DNA of 64,000 bases, taken from Coniochaeta sp. PMI_546. Lineage: Eukaryota; Ascomycota; Sordariomycetes; Coniochaetales; Coniochaetaceae. Location: NCBI GenBank assembly GCA_021432605.1, contig MU271155.1, positions 1 through 64,000 on the forward strand. The letters run 5' to 3'. Position numbers and translations under genes: made by a program. Shown here piece by piece: positions 1 through 11,623 of this stretch (position 1 is the first letter of the stretch; each line of letters starts with the position of its first letter). The notes below the pieces were generated by a model. The model did not search any database and had not been told where the DNA came from. It worked only from the letters and a program-made list of their open reading frames with translations.

Positions 1-1314
1 CATTCACCTTATACTATCTGCCCACCTACCCTATACCAACTGCCCACCTACCCTACACCACTTGCCCACACCATTTGCCCACCTACCCTATACTCATTTA
101 CTGACCTACCTTATATACCATCTATAGGTATACGTCGTATTACTTTATTCGTCCGTGATATACCGACCTACCCTATACCTACCCTATGTAAGTTATAAAT
201 AAGTAAACGTCGTGATTAAGTCTTATTACTACGACAAGTCTATTCTGCCGACCTACCCTATACTCGCCCTAGAAAAAAAACACGTGCCCGCTTACCCTAT
301 AGCTACCCTACACCTCCGCAAGGGTGAATTTGCTGACCTACCCTATACCACTTACTTACTTACCTTATATTATTTACCTACTTACCTTATATTACTTGTC
401 TACCTACCTTATACTATTTACTTACCTACTCTATTGTTATAATACCGTGTTAATAATCTTGTTATTAAATTATATTATTATACGAAAAAGAAAAAAAGGT
501 AAAGAGGTAAGTAGTTAACGAACCGGCGGCGATATTTGACCGATATAATAGAGCTACTAGTCCGTATTAATCCTAACGCCTTAGGTTATACTATCCTCTA
601 ACTCGTACCGTAATACCTATACTTATTTACCTCGTATTATTTACTTACCTACCTTATACCTATTTACCTCGTATTATTTACTTACCTACTTTATACCTAT
701 TTACCTTATATTATTTACTCACTTACCTTATACCTATTCACCTCGTATTATTTACTCACCTACCTTATACCCGCTTATCTTATATACGATTTACTTACCT
801 ACCTTATACTCATTTATACTTACCTACTTACTTTATACTATTTGCCTACCTACCCTATACCACTTGCCTATACTATTTGCCCACCTACCTTATATTATTT
901 ACCTACCTCTCTTATATTATTTACTTACTTACCTTATATTATTTGCCTACTTACCCTATACTATTTGCTTACTTACCCTATATTACTTATCTACCTACCT
1001 TATACTATTTACCTACCTACCTTATACCACTTGCTTATATTATTTACTTATATACCTTATATTATTTACCTACCTCTCTTATACTATTTACTCACCTACC
1101 TTATATTATTTACCTACTTATACTATATCATTTGCTTACCTATCTTATACCACTTACCTATATTATTTACCTACTTACCTTATATTATTTACTTACCTCT
1201 TTCGTATTATTTACTTACTTACCTTATACCTATTTACCTCGTATTATTTACTCACTTACCTTATACTTATTTACCTCGTACTATTTACCTATTTACCTTA
1301 TACTACTTATCTAC
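1..1314. repeat. 22-bp G-poor minisatellite, RIP-decayed
   Basis: This is a long tandem array that is almost purely C, T and A on the + strand. The best preserved units at the extreme left read TGCCCACCTACCCTATAC followed by four variable bases, giving a period of 22 bp. Further right the same unit appears with TG and CA turned into TA (TACCTACCTTATATTATTT and similar), which is the RIP pattern. Because 22 is not a multiple of three and G is rare, long stretches stay open in several frames and give spurious Tyr/Leu/Pro-rich reading frames with a 22-residue period; I treat none of these as genes. The segment from about 430 to 620 is less regular. The array continues after the retroelement at 14,866, so it was one array before the insertion. 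Confidence 0.8.
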
Positions 1315-1705
1315 TGTTACAGACCTACGGTTACGAAGGGAACCCCGCCAATCGATAAGGAACAGACATGTAGGGCGTATCGCACTACATGGGTTAGGGA
1401 CCCCGGGTCACGTGACTGATAGGAGGAATAGTTTCATAGCAGATATATCAGGATATGGGTGATAGCTTCCTATCAACCATATCACTATAGTCCCTATAAG
1501 TATATAGGAAGGAGTTTCTCTAGACTCCGCTACAGATAGTTCTTGATCTCCCAGTAATCAATCTAAGTATTCAATCGAGGTTATTATTGAATAAGACACT
1601 TGTCTTAACGATACCAGAGTGAAGATTGCTTGTTATACCTTAACCTACTTACCTTAAGTAACAGAACTCACCTTCTAATCCTTAGCCCGTCTTGGGATCG
1701 TTACA
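1315..1705 (+). repeat. 5' LTR of outer gypsy element
   Basis: This 391-bp terminal repeat begins TGTTACAGACC and ends GGGATCGTTACA, so it has the usual TG...CA ends. It matches the repeat at 14,475-14,865 along its whole length, with differences that are almost all C/T or G/A. The 5 bp just before it (TCTAC) recur right after the 3' LTR. The internal domain starts at 1706. Confidence 0.92.
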
Positions 1706-4700
1706 TTTTGATCACTCCTATTCGGTAGGTTACCCTGTACCAAGCAGCTAACAATCATATCGACAAAAGGAACCGTTACGACAACGTCCAAGGAAGAGCT
1801 CGCTCAGTAGGTCACCAAGCTCGGAGCTAAACTGGAGAAGTTGAGGGACGAATACGAAGAACTGAAGTCCAAAACGGCGGAACCTAAGAACGACCTCAAA
1901 ACTACGGAACGAGTAGCCAAGATCAAAGCCCCGCGGCCGGAACCCTACGATAGGAACCGCGAGGGGTTGTAAGCCTTTATTACCCAGGCTAACACGTATC
2001 TCATGATCAACAAAGCGGTTTTCGCTTACGAATACGAAAGAATGTTATATATAGCAGGTCTACTAAAGGGTAGAGCTATAGAATAGTATGAACCAACGTT
2101 ACGCGACTAGTTAGACAATACGGCCAACGAACGCAAACCTGAGACTAGGATACTATTTAATAGCCTCGACAAGTTCTGGGAAAAACTCCGCGAAACGTTC
2201 GGCAGTCCCGATAAGACGCGAGCGGCCGAACGGTAGTTAATGAATCTAAAGTAAAAAGGGTCGGCGGGAACCTATACGGCCGAGTTCAAACGCCTCTCTA
2301 CGAAACTCGACTTAGGGGAAACGGCTTTTATAATTCAGTTTTACGAAGGACTTCGTAACAATATCAAAGACGAACTTAATAAGACCGATAGGCCCAAGAC
2401 TCTCTATAAATACGTTATATAGGCTATCCTGATCGACAATCGATTATATAAACGATAGTTGGAAAAGAAACGAGGAGGAGTTACGTAAAGACGGTCTAAC
2501 AATAACAATACCGCGAACACTAGCTAGAAGAGGTCTACCGCCTATAATAGTCATTCTGGACCAATGGAATTGGACGCTACCCGGAAGGACAACTCTAAGA
2601 AAAACAAGAAGTACTTTAACTACGGCAAGCAAGGATATTTCGCTAACAAGTGTCGATAACCCAAGAAAGCTTGGAAACTAGTCCCCGAAAACAAGACTCA
2701 GGCGGTAATAAGGGATAGAGAATCCCGCGCCATCGTAATAATACGTAGAGAATAACAATACGAGGTACTCCTTAGACTACCGGGAGAAGAAGTCGACTTG
2801 GTAGTAATACTAGGTTATAATATCACGGACGTAACGTATCTAGTCAACCTGTTGGATTAAGAATAGGACGAAATCGAAGAGGAACAAATACCCTTATATA
2901 GAGACTACGAGTCGGTATATATTGATTCGGTCTACTATAACCAGATTTCGTAAAATTCGTACGTTTTCTACCGCTATACTTGGTATATATAGGAAAAACT
3001 AGATTACAAATAGATGTTAGTACGAATACTAACAACCAGACCGATACCTTACCTTTATAGACCTAGAGATATCGAAGGATACGAGGAAGTATATAGGAAC
3101 GGATAGTACCTATTACTAACGCCGCCCGGAACCATACAATCACAACTTAACCTAACGGGATAGGAGTTCTTAATAATAACGGAACCTAGGCGAAGAATCG
3201 AAGGTAGGAACCAAATACAAGTTACTTACCTACCCGAGAATTCGGCAAGACAAACGGGACGATTAGGATATTCGGTATTAGAAATCGTAACGTAAGCTAC
3301 GACGAGAGGAGAATCGACCGAAAAGTTCTAGGTACGATAATACCGTATTAGCGCGCAAGTCGATACGTACTTAGCGAGTTACCGGGGCCATGAGTTACAA
3401 ATACAAAGGAGGGTCGAAGAGTTGGTATAAGAAGCGGACCAAATAGACAAACGTTTGGATAGATTACTAGGCCCCGAGCCGGAAGCAAAAGAGGAGGAGA
3501 ACGGGGAACCGTTAGAACCTTCCTCAAGGGCTAAGGACAAGCCTGAATACTACGGTATTTCGCTCCGAAAATCAGAGAAACGGTCAAAAAACGACAAACG
3601 TCGACTATAAAGGGACTACATCGACGTAATACAGAAAGATCCCTATATACGACCGTGGGAGTTGAGTATTTACGAATCACGATTAATATACAAGGAAGTA
3701 ATACTTAGGTAATGATAGATAGCGGAGTATAAGGAAACTATATCTCGCCAAATCTCGTCAATATATTACGATTGCCTTAGAAGAAAAAGGACGAGCCCTA
3801 CCGACTCAAAACTATTAATAGAAGCCTTATCGATTATAGATAAGGACTAGTAGATATAGAGACTACGTCCTTTCAAGTTACTATCCAAGGTTATGATCAA
3901 GAGATAACGTTCGATATTACGGAGATCTTATCGTACGGTATAGTATTAGGGATACCTTAGCTACGAGCGAATAATCCCCGAATCAACTAGAAAACAGGCT
4001 AACTTTAGTAAGATACGCCAAAAAGAGAGTTAGCCTCTATAGAAAGCGGACCTTACGAGGAAAAGCCCATACGTAATTTTAGAAGAGCTCTGATAATCTA
4101 CGAAACGATCATAGAGATTCAGTTTGTATCGATACGAACGATTCCGAAGCAATATTATCGATATAACAAATTGTTCAAGCCCGAGCTTGAGATAAGATTG
4201 CTTAAATACAATCGTTAGGATTACGAGATTAATCTTCAGCTAGGTAAAAAGCCCGGATTTTATAAGATTTACCCTCTTAACGACTTATAATTATAGGCGT
4301 TAAGGGAATATATTGATGAAAATCTAAAGAAAGGCTATATTCGACTATTATAATTACTAGTAGGATACCCTATCCTATTTGTACCTAAGAAAAACGGGAA
4401 GTTACGTCTCGTTATAGACTATCGATAATTTAACAATATCATTATCAAAGATCGAGGACTACTATCTCTTATATCCGAACTAAGAGATCGGCTATATAAG
4501 GCCCGATAGTTTATTACCCTGGACCTAAAAGGAGTATATAACCTAATACGAATCAAGGAAGGAGATAAGTAGAAGACGGTATAACGATCTAGGTTAGGAT
4601 AATACGAATACTATATTATACCTTTCGGGCTCGCTAACGTACCGGCTTCTTTCCAAAAGATAATCAACTACGTACTTCGAAAGTAGTTAGACGATTTCGT

Positions 4701-4862
4701 CGTCGCGTACCTCGATAATATCTTGATTTATTCGGAAGACCTCGAGTAATATAAGAAATACGTTTACCTCGTCTTATAAGTATTATAAGACGCGAATTTA
4801 TTAGTCGAACCCGAGAAGTACGAATTTCACTAGCAAAAAGTGAAATTTCTCGGTTACGTTAT

Positions 4863-5253
4863 TATAACGATCCCAAGACAGGCTAAGGATCAGAAGGTAA
4901 GTTCTATTACTTAGGGTAAGTAAGTTAAGGTATAACAAGTAATCTTTACTCTAGTATCGTTAAGACAAGTATCTTACTCAATGATAACCTCGATTAAATA
5001 CTTAGATTGATCATTAGGTAATCAAGAACTATCTATAACGGAATCTAAAGAGACTCCTTCCTATATACTTGTAGAGATTATAGTAATCATAGCGATAGCC
5101 ATAATCGTACCGACTATAATCCTTCCTGATTATTACGATTATAATAATCAGTCACGTAACCCGAGGTCCCTTGCCCATATAATACGATAAGCCTCGTATA
5201 CATGTTCTTTATCTATTAGCGGGGTATCCTCCGTCGTCTATAGGTTTATAACA
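4863..5253 (-). repeat. 3' LTR of nested gypsy element
   Basis: This 391-bp repeat reads on the - strand and is identical in layout to 11,233-11,623. I count roughly 35 differences between the two LTRs, nearly all transitions, as expected of RIP acting on both copies. The complement of a polypurine tract (TTATCCCCCTCCTCC) follows immediately at 5254, which fixes this as the 3' LTR. Confidence 0.9.
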
Positions 5254-5392
5254 TTATCCCCCTCCTCCTTTGACCATTATCCTCAAAGCCTAGTACTTCT
5301 TATAAATAATACCAACAGCCTATATAAGTTGCGTCCGAAGGTTTCCCCTTCTTCATCGTCATCATATCTAACCGTAGTATATAGAAGCAAAA

Positions 5393-5890
5393 GAAATCTT
5401 CCAAATCTTCAAACGACCGCCGTATCGCCTTACTAGCAGCTATTCTTTCTAACGCCGTCGAGATACCTTCGTATTCGAACTACGAAAAGCGCGGTCTCGT
5501 CTCTTATCAGGTTTCCGAGAAGGACTCCTCCCGATATACGGAATACGTTCGTTCGGGTCGCTCGCGGTACGACGTCCAAGGTCCTTCTAACGAAGAGCTT
5601 ATAAAAATCGGAGAACAGTTTCGTAGATTGGAAGAAGAAGTTGAACAAGCCGAAACCAAGGTTTAACGTCTTCGCGTTTAGAAGAAAATATGGTTCGAGA
5701 AAATAATACGTGCCGTCCGTAGAAGTATAACGAGTATAGAGGAATTGGAACGGGTCGAGAAGGAGGAAGCCGATCGCGAGGTAACGAGAATTGTCGAGAA
5801 CCGTCCGCCTTCCGCCACGTCTTTTTCCTTTGACGACGACTTTACTTTAAGTTAGGACGTAATCCACGGCGACGTAGTATTATCCCTTTC
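5393..5890 (+). other. Antisense reading-frame relic in the 3' region of the nested gypsy element
   Basis: Between the chromodomain-like segment and the 3' LTR, the strand opposite to gag-pol carries protein-like sequence. It is rich in Glu, Arg and Lys, has a heptad-like, probably coiled-coil stretch, and contains a recognisable core WFEKIIRAVRR followed by IEELERVEKEEADREV. The corresponding part of the outer copy (about 13,800-14,440, there on the - strand) carries the same core. It is a fossil like the rest of the element and broken in both copies. I know of no characterised function. Similar Glu/Arg-rich hypothetical proteins are, from memory, common in RIP-bearing ascomycetes; that is recollection, not a search. 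Confidence 0.5.
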
Positions 5891-8800
5891 GACTCTTAGG
5901 GCAATAATGCTACTATAGTACGGAACTCCTATAACAACTACTAATAGTTCGCAAAGTAAGCTTCCGGTTCCTACGTATTTTCCGAGTCGTCGTAGTTTTT
6001 CTATTTAACGTAATAGAAATCTACGTTTCCTTCCTTTTTATACCCAAGGATCTTTTCCACTTCGTATTCCTACGTTAGTTCAACTTCAATATCTGTTGCT
6101 AACTTCGCGTTCTTAGGTACCGGTTCAAAAAACGAAATATAAAATACTAGGTGAATACATATATTCGTTAGTAATTAGAGTTTATAATTCAAATCAGACA
6201 GCTTTTTCTTAATCTTAAATAGTCCGATTTTCTTCTAGTCTAGTTTGTCGCTTAGTCGTTTTGTTTTGATATTTCGTCGTACGAGGTAGACTTTGTCTCC
6301 CTCTTATAAGGTTAGTCCTTTTAACCTTTTCTAGTTTACGTATCGTACTATTCGTAGGTTAAGTAGTTCTATATGTCTGCAAAGTCTCTTGTAGAGTAGC
6401 TTCATTTGTTCTACGGTATATCTTACTTATAGTAACTCCGGATCCGACGGTATTGGTTCGTCTCCTAATACTTCCCTTATAGTAGGTTTATAACCGTAAT
6501 TGACAAAGAACGGTAAGTATCCGTTTAGCGTTTCGCCGGGTATACTATTATAGGCCTATTGTGCCACTGGTAGCTATCTGACCTAATCATCTTGCTTTTT
6601 ATTGACATATATCCTTAGATATTGCTCAAGGGTCTAGTTCGTTCGTTCTATTTGCCTATCTGTCTACGGGTGAAACGATGTCGACAACTTGTATTTGACT
6701 CCGACTTATCGTATTAGTGTCGTCTAGAACTTTGAGGTAAACAACTTATCTTTGTCGGTGACAAGCTATTTGGGTAGTCTATGTTGGCTTATTATTACCT
6801 TCAAAAAGGCGTAGGCTATATCTTCCGTTATACTTGCTTCCTTATACGGTATGAAGTACGCGTATTTGGAGAATTTGTCTACAACTACCTATACGCTATC
6901 GTAAGTAATCCTAGTTATGGGTTCCTTCGATACTAGTAGTTTGACGATAAAGTCTATCGTAACCATTTCCCATAGTTTCTCCGGTGGTTATATAGGTTGT
7001 AATAGCCCGTACGGCTTGTATCTGTTTGACTTGGCTTTGTTATATTTATCGTATTCGTTAACAACTTGTTTGACTACCTTATCCAGTCCCGGAAAGTCGT
7101 AGGTCCGCCGTACGCGTTCCTTAGTCTTATAGACTCTTTGGTATCTATATAGCGGATGTTTGTAGAATTCCTCTACCAGTTCCTTTTGTAGTTTGTCAGG
7201 TACGTATACCTTGTTCCTGAATTGTAGTAAGCCGTAGTATAACGGAAGTATAAAGGTAACATCCTCCTTTACTTCTTCCTTCCGATACTTCTTAATCTTT
7301 TCCGCCTACTATTCTTCGGGTTCCACGTTCTATATTATTCCGACCTATATATCGAGCTCAAGGTTTCCTTGTTGGTTAGTCCTAAGGAAGTTCGCCGAAC
7401 GCATTTCCTTTTTTGGTCTCAGATCTTCTCGTCGACTAAGAACGTCCGCTCTACTATTTTTACTTCCTTTCCTATATACAATTTCGAAGTCGAAATCGGT
7501 AAGGAACTCATACTATCTGATTTGTCGCTTGTTAAGTTCCTTCGTAAAAGTGAACGTAATAAGATTCTTATAATCCGTTAAGACTTTTACCTTATATCTT
7601 ATTCCTACAAGGTAGTATTTCCACTCCTTAAACGCCTTAATAATGGCCATCAGCTCCTTATCTAGTATATTATAATTGAGTTCTAGTCTACTTAGCTTCT
7701 TCGAGAAGAATATTATTGGGTACAATCTCCCTTGTTCATCCTTCTATCCCAACTGGCTTCCGAATACGAACTCCGACGCATCGGTTTCTATTTCGTAGGG
7801 TTTCTCGGGATCCGTAATAACTAGTACTAGCTGGCTCAAGATCCTCTTCTTAAGTTCTTAGAACGCCTCCTCCTCCCTCGAAATCTATTCGAACCTTAAG
7901 TCTTTCTTGGTAAAGTTAGTAAGGGGTATTGCGATCTTGCTATAGTCCTTGATAAACTTCCGATAGAAGTTGGTAATCCTTAGGAAGGCTCGTATTCCCG
8001 TAACCGTTTCTGGTACGGGCTATTCCTTGATAACCTTTAGCTTGTTTAGGTCTATCTCGAACTAGCTTGGTAATATAACGTAGCCGAGAAATTTCACTTT
8101 TTGCTAATAAAATTCGTATTTCTCGGGTTCGACTAATAAATTCGCGTCTTGCAATACCTATAAGACGAGGTAGACGTGTTTCTTATATTGCTCGAGGTCT
8201 TCCGAGTAGATTAAGATATTATCGAGGTACGCGACGACAAAGTCGTCCAACCACCTTCGAAGTACGTAATTAATCATCCTCTAGAAAGAAGCCGGTACGT
8301 TAGCGAGCCCGAAGGGTATAATATAATATTCGTATTATCTTAGCCTAGATCGCCATACCGTCTTCTACTTATCTCCTTCCTTAACTCGTATCAGGTTGTA
8401 TACTCCCTTGAGGTCTAGGGTGGTGAACTATCGGGCCTTATATAGTCGATCTCTTAGTTCGGATATAAAAAGCAGTAGTCTTCGATCTTTGATAGTAATA
8501 TTGTTAAGCTGTCGATAGTCTACAACGAGACGTAACTTCCCGTTTTTCTTAGGTACGAATAGGATAAGGTATCCTACTAGTAATTATAATAGTCGAATAT
8601 AGCCTTTCTTTAGATTTTCATCAATATATTCTCTTAACGCTTGCAATTGTAGGTCGTTGAGAGGGTAAATCTTATAAAATCCGGGCTCCTTACCTGGTTG
8701 AAAATTGATCTCGTAATCCTAGCGGTTATATTTAGGTAATCCTATCTCAAGCTCGGGCTTGAACAGTTTATTATATCGATAGTATTCCTTCGGAATCGCT

Positions 8801-11232
8801 CGCGTCGATACAAACTAAATCTCCATAATCGTTTCGTAGATTATCAGAGCTCTTTTAAAGTTACGTATAAGCTTTTCTTCGTAAGGTCCGTTCTCTACAA
8901 AGGCTAACTCTCTTCTTAGCGTATCCTACTAAAGTTGGCCTGTTCTCCAATTGACTCGGGGATTACTCGCTCGTAGCCAAAGTATTCCTAGTACTATACC
9001 GTACGATAAGATCTCCGTAATATCGAACGTCATCTCTTGATCATAGCCTTGGATAGTAACTTGAAAGGGCGTAATCTCCATATCTACCAGTCCTTATCCA
9101 TAATCGATAAGGCTTCTATCAATAGTTCTGAGTCGGTAGGGCTCGTCCTTTTTCCTCCAAGGCAATCGTAATATGTTAATAAGATTTGGCGAGATATAAT
9201 TTCCTTATACTCCGCTATCTATCATTACCTAGGTATTACTTCCTTATATATTGATCGTAACTCGTAAGTATTCAACTCCTACGGTCGTATATAGGGATCT
9301 TTCTATATTACGTCGATATAGTTTCTTTACAATCGACGTTTGTCGTTTTTTGATCGTTTCTCTGATCTTCGGAGCGAAATACCGTAGTATTCAGGTTTGT
9401 CCTTGGTTTTAGAGGAAGGTTCTAACGGTTCCCCGTAGTCTTCCTCTTCTGTTTCCGATTTGGAAACTAGTAATCTTTCCAAGCGTTCGTCTATTTCGGT
9501 CTACTTCTGGTCTATTTCCTCAACCCTCTTCTATACTTACATCTCATAGCCTCGGCAGCTTACCAAGAACGCGTTGGTCCGCGTACTATAAGCTTGCTAT
9601 CGTGCCTAGAACTCCTCGGTTGATTCTCCTTCCGTCGTAACTTACGCTACGATTTCTAACACCGAGTGTCCTAGTCGTCCCGTTTGTCTTGCCGAATTCT
9701 CGGGTAGGTAAGTAACTTGTAGTTAGTTTTTACCCTCGACTCTTCGCCTAGGTTCCGTTACTATTAGGAATTCCCACCCCGTTAGGTTAAGTTATAATTA
9801 TATGGTTCCGGGTAGCGCTAGTAACAAGTACTGTCCGTTCCTATATACTTCCTCGTATCCTTCGATATCTTTCGGTCTATAAGGGTAAGGTATCGGTCTA
9901 GTTGTTAGTATTCGTGCTAATATCCATTTGTAATCCAGTTTTTCCTATATATACCAAGTATAACGGTAAAAGACGTACGAATTCTACGAAATCTGGTTAT
10001 AGTAGACCGAATTAATATATACCGACTCGTGATCTCCATATAAGGGTATTTGTTCCTCTTCGATTTCGTCCCATTCCCGGTCCAATAGACTAACTAGATA
10101 CGTTATATCTATAATATCGTACCCTAGTATTACTACCAGGTCGACTTCTTCTCCCGATAGTCCAAGAAGTACCTCATATTATTATTCTCTACGTATCATT
10201 ACGATGGCGTGGGATCCATCCTCCCTTATTATTACCTAAGCCTTGTTTTCGGGGACTGGCTTCCAAGCTTTCTTAGGTTATCGACATTTGTTAGCGAAGT
10301 ATCCTTGCTTACCGTAGTTAAAGTACTTCTTGTTTTTCTTAGAGTTGTCCTTCCGGGTAACGTCCAGTTCTATTGGTCTAGAATGACTACTATAAGCGGT
10401 AGACCTCTTTTGGCTGGTATTCGTAATGTTACTATTACTAGATCGTCCCTATACGATTCCTCCTCGCTTCTTTTCCAACTGTCGCTCATACAATCGATTG
10501 TCGATTAGGATAGCCTGGGTAACGTACTTATAGAGAGTCTTAGGTCTATCGGTTTTGCTAAGTTCGTCTTTGACGTTGTCACGGAACCCTACGTAGAACT
10601 AGATCATAAGAGCCGTTTCTCCCAAGTCGAGTTTCGTAGAGAGGCGTTTGAACTCGGCTATATAGGTTCCCGCCGATCCCTTTTGCCTTAGGTTTATTAG
10701 CTATCGTTCGGCCGCTCGCGTCTTATCAGGATTGCCGAACGTCTCGCGGAGTTTCTCCTAGAATTTGTCGAGACTATTAAATAGTATTCTAGTTTCGGGT
10801 TTGCGATCGTTAGCAGTATTGTCTATCCAATCGCGTAACGTTGGTTCGTACTATTCCGTAGCTCTTCCCCTTAACATTCCTACCACGTATACCACCCTTT
10901 CGTACTCGTAAGCGAAAACCGCCTTGTTGATCGAGAGGTACGTATTAGTCTGGGTGATAAAGGCTTGTAACCCTTCGCGGTTCCCGTCGTAGGGTTCCAA
11001 TCGCGGGGCTTTGATTTTGGCTACTCGTTCCGTAATCTTGGGGTCGTTCTTAGGTTCCGCCGATCTAGATTTCAGTTCTTCATATTCGTTCTTCAACTTC
11101 TCCAATTTAACTCCGAGCTTAGTAACCTACTAAGCAAGTTCTTCCTTGGATATAGTTGTAACGGTTCCTTTGGTCGATATAATTGTTAGCTACTTAGTAC
11201 AAGGTTAACCTACCGAACAAGAGTAATCAAAA

Positions 11233-11623
11233 TATAACGATCCCAAGACGGGCTAAGGATTAGAAGGTGAGTTCTATTACTTAAGGTAAGTAAGTTAAGG
11301 TATAACAAACAGTCTTTACTTTGGTATCGTTAAGATAAGTGTCTTACTCAATAATAACCTCGATTGAATATTTAGATTGATTACTAGGTAATTAAGAACT
11401 ATTTATAACGGAATCTAGAAAGACTCCTTCCTATATATTTATAGAGACTATAGTGATCATAGCGATAGCTATAATCGTACCGACTATGATCTTTCCTAAT
11501 CATTACGATTACAATAATCAATTACGTGACCCGAGGTCCCTTACCCATATAGTACGATAAGCCTCGTATATATATTCTTTATCTATTGGCGGGGTGTCCT
11601 CCGTCGTCTATAGGTTTGTAACA
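11233..11623 (-). repeat. 5' LTR of nested gypsy element
   Basis: This 391-bp LTR on the - strand ends on the + strand with GGTTTGTAACA. It is followed by the duplicated target GTTAT (11,624-11,628), after which the outer element's reverse transcriptase region resumes. Confidence 0.9.

Larger units (their letters stand above)
4863..11623 (-). mobile_element. Ty3/gypsy chromovirus-type LTR retrotransposon fossil (nested copy)
   Basis: A second copy of the same family sits in reverse orientation inside the reverse transcriptase region of the outer copy. The element is 6761 bp, flanked by the target duplication GTTAT (4858-4862 and 11,624-11,628). Read on the - strand: 5' LTR 11,233-11,623; gag about 10,250-11,110 with a knuckle near 10,290-10,340; protease about 9000-9350; reverse transcriptase about 8080-8700; RNase H about 7480-7900; integrase about 6280-7400; chromodomain-like segment about 5940-6100; a frame on the opposite strand at about 5393-5890; polypurine tract next to 5254; 3' LTR 4863-5253. 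It is broken by many RIP-type changes. It is younger than the outer copy because it interrupts it. Confidence 0.92.

Noticed and set aside
1-1314. Telomeric repeat array
   Set aside because: CCCTA words occur in the unit, but the period is 22 bp and not the 6-bp TTAGGG/CCCTAA telomere repeat.
842-1462. Overlapping Tyr/Leu/Pro-rich frames of 164-206 codons (also 14,790-15,109)
   Set aside because: They are produced by the 22-bp G-poor minisatellite, which stays open in several frames; period-22 residue repetition and absence of any motif show they are not genes.
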